A stretch of DNA of 64,000 bases from Clostridia bacterium. GTDB taxonomy: Bacteria > Bacillota > Clostridia > Christensenellales > CAG-314. The translations under genes and the position numbers were made by a program. The stretch lies in assembly GCA_036654455.1 (NCBI GenBank), contig JAVVRZ010000003.1, positions 1-64,000 on the forward strand. The letters are read 5' to 3'. Below, in pieces: positions 1 to 8,417 of the stretch. Each line of letters begins with the position of its first letter. The stretch's first letter is position 1. The notes under the pieces are model-generated. The model saw only the letters and a program-made list of their open reading frames with translations, was not told the origin of the DNA and ran no database searches.

Positions 1-9
1 GACGGGATA

Positions 10-33
10 GCATTTTGGCGAATGCCAAAATGC
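10..33. other. perfect 10-bp hairpin
   Basis: GCATTTTGGC pairs perfectly with GCCAAAATGC around a GAAT loop. No T-run follows on either strand, so it is not an obvious intrinsic terminator. The window starts too close to it to say which gene it belongs to. Confidence 0.5.
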
Positions 34-65
34 GTTACTGTTCGCAGCCCTAGCTCGTAGCAATA

Positions 66-101
66 CAAAACCACCCAAAAGGCAATAGCCTATTTGGGTG
101 G
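66..101 (-). terminator. terminator after tRNA-Ser
   Basis: The stem CCACCCAAA/TTTGGGTGG lies just downstream of the leftward tRNA-Ser gene. On the minus strand it is followed by TTTTG, as expected for an intrinsic terminator. Confidence 0.75.
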
Positions 102-107
102 TTGCGG

Positions 108-197
108 TGGCGGAGAGCTAGGGATTCGAACCCCAGTTAGGCTCTCGCCTAAAACGGTTTTCAAGACCGCCGCATTCAACCGCTCTGCCAGCTCTCC
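108..197 (-). tRNA. tRNA-Ser (anticodon TGA)
   Basis: The minus strand folds as a class II tRNA. The acceptor stem GGAGAGCT pairs with AGCTCTCC, followed by discriminator G and an encoded CCA end. The anticodon loop CTTGAAA gives anticodon TGA, reading UCA and other UCN codons. The long variable arm and the GGTTCGAATCC T-arm are visible. The 90-nt length is normal for tRNA-Ser. Confidence 0.95.
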
Positions 198-505
198 AAA
201 ATTTGATTTACTTACAAAATACTGTGATAGTTTAGCATAAATATGTTGTTTTATCAAGTGTTTTAACATTATTAGACCAAAAACAAATATGATTATTGCT
301 TTTATTATTATTAAATAGAATAAATTTTTATATTTTATTTATAGTTTAGCAGTCAAGCTAAAAACGAAGGCTGTCGTATTTATTTACGACAGCCAAAAAT
401 GTTTTAAAATTGATTAGACAGCTTTATGTTTTGCTTAACGATAATTTAAGTAAAATTACGTTAATAATTGCGTTGCATAGATATATTATAAAGGTAATTA
501 TTAAA
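198..505. other. intergenic, tRNA-Ser to catalase
   Basis: About 300 bases of AT-rich DNA. The only structure I see is the catalase terminator at 369-394. I found no open frame with a ribosome binding site on either strand. Confidence 0.6.
369..394 (-). terminator. terminator after catalase
   Basis: GGCTGTCGTA pairs with TACGACAGCC around a short TTTATT loop. On the minus strand it is followed by TTCGTTTTT. It lies about 110 nt past the catalase stop codon. Confidence 0.75.
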
Positions 506-2005
506 TTATAACGTCGCTTTAATTAACGCAGTATTATCAAGCCTTGATAGTTTGATTACTCTTGATAAGTCTAGTCCGCAAGCCTTAGTAAAACGCTCGC
601 CGTATTCTTTGTCGGCAAGATAGCAGTGAACTGCGTGACGATATTTAATATTTTGCGTGCAAGGAGCGATATCTCCTGCCGTATTTGAAATAAGTATTTG
701 CTTTTTGTCTTCGCTAAGCACTCGCCATAAATCTCCGCCTGCTCTAAAACAGTCGTCGGTTGGGTCGCCTTTGGGGTCGTAACGATACATTGCGCCTGAC
801 AAATCTAGCGGTGGCTCGGCTACTTCGGGTTGCGCCGACCAAACGCCTGCGCTATTTGGAGTATACGCCGGCAGTCCGCCATAATTGCCGTCTACACGCA
901 TAGCTCCGTCTCGGTGATATTCGTTGACTTCGACTTTTGCACGATTGACAGGAATTAAATTGTGATTTACGCCTAAGCGGTAACGCTGAGCATCGCCATA
1001 GGCAAATAATCTACCTTGCAAAAATTTATCGGGGCTAAACCCTATGCCCGGCACAACGTGGGCGGGCGTAAAGGCTGATTGTTCAACTTCGGCAAAATAG
1101 TTTGCAGGGTTGCGGTTAAGTTCTAGCACGCCAACTTCGATTAGAGGATATTCGCTATGACGCCATATTTTAGTAATATCAAAAGGATTTTCATAATGAT
1201 TTTTTGCTTGTTCTTGGGTCATAACTTGTATATACATAGTCCACTTAGGATAATCTCCCCTTTCTATTGCCTCATACAAGTCTTTACCGTGAAATTCTCT
1301 ATCCATTCCGTTAATTTTGCAAGCTTCTTCGTTAGACAAATTTGCTATGCCCTGTTGAGTTTTAAAGTGGAATTTGCACCAAACACGCTCGTTTTTGGCA
1401 TTATAAAGAGAGTAGGTATGCTCTCCAAAAAAGTGCATATTGCGGAAACTTGCAGGAATACCTCTATCGCTCATAACTATTGTTATTTGGTGGAAACACT
1501 CGGGCAATAAAGTCCAAAAATCCCAGTTGTTTTGCGCTGAACGTCTTCCGGTTAGAGGGTCACGCTTAACTGCTCGGTTAAGGTCGGCAAAATTATGTAC
1601 GTCACGAATGAAGAAAGTCGGCGTATTGTTGCCAACCATATCCCAGTTGCCTTCTTGGGTGTAAAACTTGACGGCTACGCCTCTAATATCACGTTCGCAG
1701 TCGGCTGCGCCTCTTTCGCCGGCAACAGTAGAAAACCTAGTAAAAAGTTCGGTCTTAGCGCCTTTTTCAAAGACTTTTGCCCTGCTATACATTGAAATGT
1801 CGCTGTTTGACGTAAATACGCCATACGCTCCCCAACCCTTAGCGTGCATACGCCTTTCGGGTATAACTTCTCTATTAAAGTGAGCCATCTTCTCCATTAA
1901 CCAAACGTCGCTCATAACAACAGGTCCACGTTCTCCGGCTGTAATTGCATTCTCGTTATCGGGTATTGGAGAGCCTACTTCATTTGTCAATTTCTTAATA
2001 TCCAT
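506..2005 (-). CDS. katA: heme catalase
   Basis: Catalase (2 H2O2 to 2 H2O + O2), 499 residues, the usual size for a small-subunit clade 3 monofunctional catalase. The distal heme pocket shows the catalytic His near residue 54 in the [12 protein letters not shown] segment. The conserved [11 protein letters not shown] segment is near 125-135. The proximal heme ligand is the Tyr near 336 in [14 protein letters not shown]. There is no signal peptide, so it is cytoplasmic. An AGGAGGAAC ribosome site precedes the ATG, which fixes the start. It stands alone with its own terminator. In a genome with an [FeFe] hydrogenase operon it probably protects an anaerobe during oxygen exposure. I could not identify a convincing PerR box upstream. 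Confidence 0.96.
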   Translation of the reverse strand: MDIKKLTNEVGSPIPDNENAITAGERGPVVMSDVWLMEKMAHFNREVIPERRMHAKGWGAYGVFTSNSDISMYSRAKVFEKGAKTELFTRFSTVAGERGAADCERDIRGVAVKFYTQEGNWDMVGNNTPTFFIRDVHNFADLNRAVKRDPLTGRRSAQNNWDFWTLLPECFHQITIVMSDRGIPASFRNMHFFGEHTYSLYNAKNERVWCKFHFKTQQGIANLSNEEACKINGMDREFHGKDLYEAIERGDYPKWTMYIQVMTQEQAKNHYENPFDITKIWRHSEYPLIEVGVLELNRNPANYFAEVEQSAFTPAHVVPGIGFSPDKFLQGRLFAYGDAQRYRLGVNHNLIPVNRAKVEVNEYHRDGAMRVDGNYGGLPAYTPNSAGVWSAQPEVAEPPLDLSGAMYRYDPKGDPTDDCFRAGGDLWRVLSEDKKQILISNTAGDIAPCTQNIKYRHAVHCYLADKEYGERFTKACGLDLSRVIKLSRLDNTALIKATL

Positions 2006-2159
2006 AGTGTTCCTCCTAGAATTAATTCATTAGTGTGTTGGCTAATTACTAATAATAATATCATAAAAGATACCAATAGTCATTATCTGGCAAAAAATAT
2101 AAATTATTTATATTCGATAATTAAAGATAAACTATCGCTTTATTTGATTAAACATAAAA

Positions 2160-2182
2160 AAGATAATCTAAAAATTTATCTT
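2160..2182 (-). terminator. terminator after DUF4062 ATPase gene
   Basis: On the minus strand AAGATAA pairs with TTATCTT, followed by a run of T. It lies about 35 nt past the stop of the DUF4062 gene. The stem is short and AT-rich, so the call is moderate. Confidence 0.5.
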
Positions 2183-2215
2183 ATTAAACCAAAAACATAG
2201 ACAAGCTGACAATAA

Positions 2216-5200
2216 TTAACAACTTCTAAGTAAATATAATTTATTTGAACTATCTATAAACCAAAGATTGCCCTTATACTCGTTTATTTTAAGCAACGGC
2301 GCAACTGCGTTTTTTATCTTTATATCGTTATAAAAGATTTCACCGTTTTTGCTAAGTAGAAGTTTGTCGCCCTGCGTGTAAATTTCGCCGTCGTTTTCAA
2401 TACTAGATACGGTTTTTGAGCCGTCTACTAAGTCAAGAATGGTAATTGCATTGTCGTCGCAAATATAGAAACACTTTTGCTTATAAAAGCACCAATATCT
2501 TTCTTTATTTCTATTTACAAGTATTTCATTCGTTTTATAAGCTACAAGCATTTGTTTACTATCAAGCGAATACAAAAATATACTGTTGAGATTGTCTACA
2601 AGCATAACTAAATTGCCGTCTTGCTGAGAATTACCTAAGCTATCCATTTGTATATTTCTTATTTCGCCACAAATACCATTAATACAGTCAATGGGTCGTT
2701 GATTATAATAGACTAAAACATTGTTATTTTCTAGTTGCAAAAACACAAAACCATTAAATTGATATATTTTTACAATTTTTATATCAGTTGTAAACAATTT
2801 TTTAACTTTGTCAAGAAAAATAGCCGTAAATGAGCCGTCGTCAAAGGCGGATAACAAGTTATGTCCGTCGTTTTCAAGCGCAAGCAGTTTTGCGGGATAG
2901 TCGAATTTAACTTTGTTATGGTCGATATCTATCACGCACAATTCGCCTTGAATATTTGCATAGTAGAGTTTGTCGTCAATAAAAGATACGGCGTCTGCGT
3001 TACCGTCCCAATCACAATCAAGATTAAACACAGCGTCTACGATTAAACAGTTAAAGTAAGCCTCTAAATCAATGGTTAAATTGCTATTTGCCAAAAACAT
3101 ACTATTAAGAAATTGATAGATAGGCAAAAACTCTCCGCCTATTAATAATTGTTGCTTTACTCTGGGCAAATAAAACAAATTAATCTCCATATCTTGATAA
3201 GGCGAAAAATTTGACTTTTGGTTTAATTCGCAAGCTCCTATTAAATAGCTTGCAATATAATTATTAAAGGCGGAAATATCGCTCTTAAATAAATCTAGAC
3301 TACTCGTTAAGGCTTTTCTTATATAAACTAAACTTTGCTTAGTTTGGGATAACCTTTGATTAAGACGAAAAATTCGGGCATTTGCAAGTTCTTCAATTTT
3401 TTGAGAGTAACCTTGTTTGTCGGTTGGAGTATTGTCATATAAAAAATTATTAAAATCATTAAAAACTTTTGCAAGACCGCACAAACGCATTTTATTGGTT
3501 ACAAAATAATAGTTTGTCAACAAACTTTGGTAAGGTATGGCTTGACATTGCTTTGTACGACTATTTAGGCAAAGCAAATGATAAGTTAATTCGTTAAAAG
3601 CGTTTGCATCTTTTCCTTTATATGTGGAATTTCCATCGACGTCTGCAAAGGAATTAAAAACTTTAAATAACAAATTATGATAAAGGGAGAAGTTTACGCT
3701 ATAACGACTTATACAAACTAATTTAAAAGAATGATAAAAAAAGTTGATTGTAATTCTATTAGTTATAAAGCCTCTACATTGTCTAACGATATAATTAATT
3801 GTGTCCTCTATTTGTAAAATAGAATATTGGTCTAAATTAAGTTTCATAGCTTGCGACATTTCTTTAATACTTAAACCATTTCTAGAAGCCGACAACAACC
3901 CAAAGAAAAGCGGTACGGCAACGTTAAACGGAATATCGCAATAATTTGCGTCATTTTCAAGTCTATTTAGCATTGAAGTAAAACAACTACTGATTGTATC
4001 GCCTAACTCGTAAAACTTATCTTTTAAAATTTGGTAAGAACCATACTGCCTTAACTCGTTTAAAGCAACTTTTAAAAACAAGGGGTTAACATTTTGACTG
4101 TTTACAATTTGTTCGATAAAATTATGGTCTAAACTTTTTAAATACTGATTTAAATAGTTGTTTATAAGCAATATCGTTTGGTTTTTATTAAGTTGATTAA
4201 TTGTTATTATATTTGAATTTAAACTTTCAAAAAACTCTTCCGTTTGCTCGTTTAACTTAAAACTATAAATAATCTTAACGTTTAGTTTGCTAAAAACGTA
4301 TTTCCATTGAGCAAAATTTTGGCTGATTTGGTCAAGTCCGTCAAAAACAAGCGTGATATTGCTCTCGCCATTTAAAAGTTTAGCGAAATAGTCAATAATT
4401 TCGTTAAGCTCAAACATTTCATCTTTGTAAGAATTAGGAAAAATTTGTTTGATTAAAGAAGTCAACACGCTCTCGATAGTAGACGAATTTGAGGAAATAC
4501 CCAAAAATCTATAATAAATATTGTGTTTTACCTTATTATTTATAATGTAGTTAGCAAGCAAAGTAGTTTTGCCCTGTCCCGCTTGCCCGATAACTGCAAG
4601 TAGCTTGTTGTCGCTATCAAAAAAGGCGTCTATTTGACTCTCGATATCTTGGCGTTTAATATAAGTTTGGCTGTTTTCGTATAAAAAATTGTCTTGTATG
4701 CTTAGCTCGTCCGCTTCATTTTCGGCGTTTGAAACAGTGTCAAGCTGATAGCTGTCAACGATAGCGTTCCAAAGTTGGTCGATTATAATTTGGCAAAGCG
4801 GAATTTCTTCTACCTTAAAAGAATCGAGTCGACCCTGCGTGTAGTCAAGCCCGCCTTGATTTAAATATGCAAATTCGGGAGTTAATTGCTTACGGTTCCA
4901 ACTTGCCGAATAACTTGTAACGTCGAATTTAGCTTTGATTTTTTGTTTAAAGTCTAGCAAGAGTTTGTCTTGCGTAAGTTCGTATTCGTTATCAAGATTA
5001 ATTTTATTTGTATAAATTGGTAAAAAATGGCTTGGCAAGCTATGTAAATAAGCATCTTGCCTAAAATAAAAAAATGCGTTTTTGTCTGCGCTAGATATTA
5101 TTTTATCAAGTACGGCTTGATTTACTTCCATTTCGGTTATTGATTCGTTTCTTGACAAATGTTTAAGCAAAATTTGGCTATCTATGCCGTCAAGCTCGCT

Positions 5201-5491
5201 CAAATTAACATCGTCTTTTTTAGGAACCCAACCTCGCCGTTGTCCTAAAAAGCACAAGAAAAAAGGCTTGCAAAAAGCAACATTTTTCAAACAAATTTCT
5301 ACCGTCTTTTTATTTTCGGTTGCATCTTTATAAGTTATGCCCCACCTTAAATCAATATCTTTAACATGCAGTTTATACTTTTCGCAACGTTGCGACAATT
5401 CGGGAATTACCCTTTTAATAAGGTAATCACGCTCGGCAAACATATCGTTAAAAGTGCTACTTATAAAAATGTAAACGTCTTTCCACTCCAT
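2216..5491 (-). CDS. DUF4062-STAND NTPase with propeller-like C-terminus
   Basis: A 1091-residue multidomain protein. Residues about 5-95 match the DUF4062 pattern (VYIFISSTFNDMFAERD, then DLRWGIT), an N-terminal module also known from TEP1/NWD1-type proteins. Residues about 270-480 form a P-loop NTPase: Walker A GQAGQGKTT at 302-310, a Walker B-like LVFDGLDQIS at 381-390, and NPLFL near 469, reminiscent of the STAND-family GxP region. The middle is helical. From about residue 780 to the end, short beta-rich segments recur (for example LLSAFDDGSF, NLWFIDSSNKLYLL), suggesting a degenerate beta-propeller sensor. There is no signal peptide or membrane helix. GGAGG precedes the ATG, and the gene has its own promoter and terminator. 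STAND proteins of this layout often act as ligand-triggered signalling or anti-phage switches. That role is inference here, and no effector domain is obvious. Confidence 0.8.
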   Translation of the reverse strand: MEWKDVYIFISSTFNDMFAERDYLIKRVIPELSQRCEKYKLHVKDIDLRWGITYKDATENKKTVEICLKNVAFCKPFFLCFLGQRRGWVPKKDDVNLSELDGIDSQILLKHLSRNESITEMEVNQAVLDKIISSADKNAFFYFRQDAYLHSLPSHFLPIYTNKINLDNEYELTQDKLLLDFKQKIKAKFDVTSYSASWNRKQLTPEFAYLNQGGLDYTQGRLDSFKVEEIPLCQIIIDQLWNAIVDSYQLDTVSNAENEADELSIQDNFLYENSQTYIKRQDIESQIDAFFDSDNKLLAVIGQAGQGKTTLLANYIINNKVKHNIYYRFLGISSNSSTIESVLTSLIKQIFPNSYKDEMFELNEIIDYFAKLLNGESNITLVFDGLDQISQNFAQWKYVFSKLNVKIIYSFKLNEQTEEFFESLNSNIITINQLNKNQTILLINNYLNQYLKSLDHNFIEQIVNSQNVNPLFLKVALNELRQYGSYQILKDKFYELGDTISSCFTSMLNRLENDANYCDIPFNVAVPLFFGLLSASRNGLSIKEMSQAMKLNLDQYSILQIEDTINYIVRQCRGFITNRITINFFYHSFKLVCISRYSVNFSLYHNLLFKVFNSFADVDGNSTYKGKDANAFNELTYHLLCLNSRTKQCQAIPYQSLLTNYYFVTNKMRLCGLAKVFNDFNNFLYDNTPTDKQGYSQKIEELANARIFRLNQRLSQTKQSLVYIRKALTSSLDLFKSDISAFNNYIASYLIGACELNQKSNFSPYQDMEINLFYLPRVKQQLLIGGEFLPIYQFLNSMFLANSNLTIDLEAYFNCLIVDAVFNLDCDWDGNADAVSFIDDKLYYANIQGELCVIDIDHNKVKFDYPAKLLALENDGHNLLSAFDDGSFTAIFLDKVKKLFTTDIKIVKIYQFNGFVFLQLENNNVLVYYNQRPIDCINGICGEIRNIQMDSLGNSQQDGNLVMLVDNLNSIFLYSLDSKQMLVAYKTNEILVNRNKERYWCFYKQKCFYICDDNAITILDLVDGSKTVSSIENDGEIYTQGDKLLLSKNGEIFYNDIKIKNAVAPLLKINEYKGNLWFIDSSNKLYLLRSC

Positions 5492-5509
5492 TTAATTTCC
5501 TCCACGACT

Positions 5510-5538
5510 ATATTAACATTACTATGCCGATTGTTCAA
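5510..5538 (-). promoter_or_regulatory. promoter of DUF4062 gene
   Basis: Minus-strand TTGAAC and TAATAT hexamers are separated by exactly 17 nt, about 20 nt before the start codon. It lies behind the terminator of the upstream LRR gene, so the ATPase gene is its own transcription unit. Confidence 0.65.
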
Positions 5539-5593
5539 CAATTTTTCTAGCCATAAATTATACTTTTTTAATTAAAATTTTGTATAACATAAA

Positions 5594-5619
5594 AAGCTAC
5601 TTAAATAATTAAGTAGCTT
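5594..5619 (-). terminator. terminator after LRR lipoprotein gene
   Basis: AAGCTACTT pairs with AAGTAGCTT around an 8-nt loop. On the minus strand a T-rich tail follows, just past the LRR gene stop. Confidence 0.7.
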
Positions 5620-5641
5620 ATAATTTAACCTATAAGTTTGC

Positions 5642-8188
5642 TTAAACTTTTGTCCACTTTGCGTAAACTCTTGTGTCATCTTTAAGAAAATAGATATTTT
5701 TAATTTTGTCGCCCGTACATTCGGCGTTATCAAACCAACCTTCAAATATATAGCCTTGTCTAGTAGGGTCAATTTCCAACTGTCCGTAGGGATTAGTTTG
5801 ACTAACTACAAAAGAAATAAGATACGTATTCTGGCTGTCAAAAGTGCAATCCATAACCGTAGTGCAAAAACCCTCAGCCGAATTAGCATTCCATCTAGCA
5901 AGCCAACCTTGGCTTGGTAGTTTGACATTTGCATAGATAACTAGCGAGTCGCACCCCGAAAAAGCGTCGTTCATAATATATTTAATTGTATTTGGTATTA
6001 AAATTCTTGTCAATTTATCACAGCTTGCAAGCGCACGTTCGGCTATTGCAAAAGCAGAAGCGTCCAAAACAAAATCTCCGCTTAACCTTTCGCCACGATA
6101 TCCTATTAGCCAGCCGTCAAGATAAACCGGCATATTGTTAGGTTGGCTATTCCACCAACCCGTACGCATAAATGCGTTGCTACCGACAATTTGGACTGAA
6201 CTAGGAATATTTATTAAAGTTACTCCGGTACAATTATGAAATGCTTCCTTACGAATTTCAATTAAAGTACCGCTTAGACTAATCTCGCCTACAAGACCGC
6301 TACAATTATCATAGGCAGATTGACCAATCTCTTTAATACAAGAAGACATATTAAGTTTGGTAAAGCCTGTACAATCCTGAAAAGCGCAATCTAACACGGC
6401 GGTAACGCTATTTGGTATAGTTAGTTCGCCGATAAGATTCTTACAGTTATAAAAGGCGTAAGCGCCGATACTTAAAATACCGTCGGGAAGCACTAATTTA
6501 CCGCTAAGCCCGGTACAATTAGAAAACAATCCGTCGCTAATTTTATCAATTTTAGTTGGTAAATCAACGCTTGTTAATTTCTCGCAGTTTGAAAAAGCAT
6601 TTGCCCCTAAAAAGGAAATTGAATTAGGTAAATCTAACTTTCCTTCTAGATTGACGCAATTTGCAAAGGCGCTAGTTCCTATCGTACTTATTTTATTATT
6701 CCAAATAATTGATTTGAGATTACCGCAGTTGAAAAATGCTCCTTCTCCAATGCAATCAAGATTACCGTTAAGTGTAATTACGTCATATCCGCAATATGAA
6801 AAAGTTCTTGCTAAAATCGCAGTAATTGAGGACGGAATAATTAACGTCCCATTTAAACTACTTGCCCTAGAAAAAGCTTCTTCTCCTAACTGTGTTAAAC
6901 CGTCGTGCAAAGACAAACTAGTTAAACTCGAACAGCTATAAAACGCTCTGTCGCCTATTTTTGTTATGTTTTTAGGAATTATCAGTTCGCCACTTAATTT
7001 AGTACAATTTTCAAATACTTTTGCTTTAATTTCAGTAATGGCGTTTGGTAATGTTACGCCAACAAGCGAAGAACACTTAGAGAACGCTCCCTCGCCAATA
7101 TCAATTAAAGAATTAGGCAAGATTAAATTGTTTGTAAGTCCGGAGCACTCTGCAAAAGCATATTTGCCAATGCTTATCAAGCCGTTAGGTAAGATTATAT
7201 TTGTAAAGTTAATGCCTTTGCCACTTTGATTTACGCAATGAAAGAAGGCGTAATCGCCAATTTTTGTAAAGTCGTCAGTAGTATTTGGAATAACACTACC
7301 CAAGCACCCAAGTATCAAAGTCTTTGAGTTAATGTCTATTAAACAATTACCTAAACTTTTATAAGCTAAGTTACCGCTATCGACTTCAATCGAAGTAAAT
7401 TGACAGTTAGTGAAGGCTCTCTCGCCTATATGTTTGACCGAGTTAGGAATAGTTAACTTGCCGGTTAATGTGGTACAGCTATAAAAAGCTTCGTCGGCAA
7501 TACCAACGGTACCGCTTTCTATTTCCAAACTGCCTATCGGCTTTTGGCTCTTGTAGCCAAGTAACCAATTATTTAAATAAACTATTCCCGTTTGTTGTCT
7601 ATCCCACCAACGTGTGTTGGTAAATATAAATTTGCCTAAGTGATTTAATTCGCTAGGTATAGAAACTTCAACGATATCTTTGTAACCGTCGAATGCTTGC
7701 GAAGCAATACTTACTACTTTTTGACCTTTCTCATTGATATAAGGCACGTATACTTCTTTGATTTTTTGGTCTTCTGCGCCAATTACTTCTACTCCGCCAT
7801 CTACTTCAACATAGGTTAAGCCCTTAGTGACAATAATATCTTCATAGTTATAGTCGCATTTAGCACAATGTTTTATATTGTGAGCTACGCCGTCGATTTC
7901 TTCATAGACCCAGTCAAGAGAAGAGTGTGTCGCTTCATTTGAGTAGTGTTCAATACATATTTGACATTTTAAATTACTTCCGTCGTGTTTAGCAAGGGGC
8001 AAAGCCTGCTTTTCGGTATGACCACAATCAACGCAAGAATGTTCTCTTTCGCCCTCTTTGGTACAAGTACTTTCACGTGTTGTAGTCCAACGACCATAGG
8101 AATGTTCGTGGTCGCTATTACAGCTAACTAAGCAGGTGGCAAATAAAAGTATGACTAGAATAAATATGCTAATTTTAACTTTTTTCAT
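5642..8188 (-). CDS. BspA-like leucine-rich-repeat surface lipoprotein
   Basis: An 848-residue exported protein. Residues 1-22 form a lipoprotein signal with lipobox LVSC (lipidated Cys23). A His/Cys-rich segment follows (about 25-85, with CVDCGH and CQIC pairs). Residues about 130-760 are many copies of the LRR_5 (BspA-type) repeat, for example LTIPNSVKHIGERAFTNC, with recurring IxxxAFxxCxxL. The last roughly 70 residues look like an InlB/Listeria-Bacteroides beta-grasp repeat (GYIFEGWF and VYAKWTKV). Such proteins sit on the outside of the membrane and are usually linked to adhesion or substrate binding. The ligand is unknown. An AAGGAGC site precedes the ATG. It is monocistronic with a strong promoter and terminator. 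Confidence 0.88.
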   Translation of the reverse strand: MKKVKISIFILVILLFATCLVSCNSDHEHSYGRWTTTRESTCTKEGEREHSCVDCGHTEKQALPLAKHDGSNLKCQICIEHYSNEATHSSLDWVYEEIDGVAHNIKHCAKCDYNYEDIIVTKGLTYVEVDGGVEVIGAEDQKIKEVYVPYINEKGQKVVSIASQAFDGYKDIVEVSIPSELNHLGKFIFTNTRWWDRQQTGIVYLNNWLLGYKSQKPIGSLEIESGTVGIADEAFYSCTTLTGKLTIPNSVKHIGERAFTNCQFTSIEVDSGNLAYKSLGNCLIDINSKTLILGCLGSVIPNTTDDFTKIGDYAFFHCVNQSGKGINFTNIILPNGLISIGKYAFAECSGLTNNLILPNSLIDIGEGAFSKCSSLVGVTLPNAITEIKAKVFENCTKLSGELIIPKNITKIGDRAFYSCSSLTSLSLHDGLTQLGEEAFSRASSLNGTLIIPSSITAILARTFSYCGYDVITLNGNLDCIGEGAFFNCGNLKSIIWNNKISTIGTSAFANCVNLEGKLDLPNSISFLGANAFSNCEKLTSVDLPTKIDKISDGLFSNCTGLSGKLVLPDGILSIGAYAFYNCKNLIGELTIPNSVTAVLDCAFQDCTGFTKLNMSSCIKEIGQSAYDNCSGLVGEISLSGTLIEIRKEAFHNCTGVTLINIPSSVQIVGSNAFMRTGWWNSQPNNMPVYLDGWLIGYRGERLSGDFVLDASAFAIAERALASCDKLTRILIPNTIKYIMNDAFSGCDSLVIYANVKLPSQGWLARWNANSAEGFCTTVMDCTFDSQNTYLISFVVSQTNPYGQLEIDPTRQGYIFEGWFDNAECTGDKIKNIYFLKDDTRVYAKWTKV

Positions 8189-8222
8189 AAAATGCTCCTT
8201 AAACTTGAAGATTAATGGTATA

Positions 8223-8251
8223 AGTATATCTAATATTGTCTATTTTGTCAA
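8223..8251 (-). promoter_or_regulatory. promoter of LRR lipoprotein gene
   Basis: A perfect minus-strand TTGACA is followed after 17 nt by TATACT, about 35 nt before the start codon. It predicts vigorous, sigma-A-type expression. Confidence 0.75.
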
Positions 8252-8366
8252 CAACTGTAAAAAATATAAGAATAGACTTTTGAATTATATAACTAGATTG
8301 TACAGTTTGTAATTACTTAGCTTATTTTAATAAATAATTAAAGTAAGTTGGAAAAGTGTCACAAAA

Positions 8367-8390
8367 AAAGGTTGCAATCTCGCAACCTTT
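8367..8390 (-). terminator. terminator of yloU-fakA operon
   Basis: AAAGGTTGC pairs with GCAACCTTT and is followed on the minus strand by TTTTTT. It lies about 30 nt beyond the fakA stop codon. Confidence 0.85.
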
Positions 8391-8417
8391 AAAAAATTAT
8401 TGATAAGTAGTATTAAA

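Noticed and set aside
2020-2090. PerR box upstream of catalase
   Set aside because: Only a loose TTATGATATTATTAT-like match; AT-rich background makes it unconvincing.
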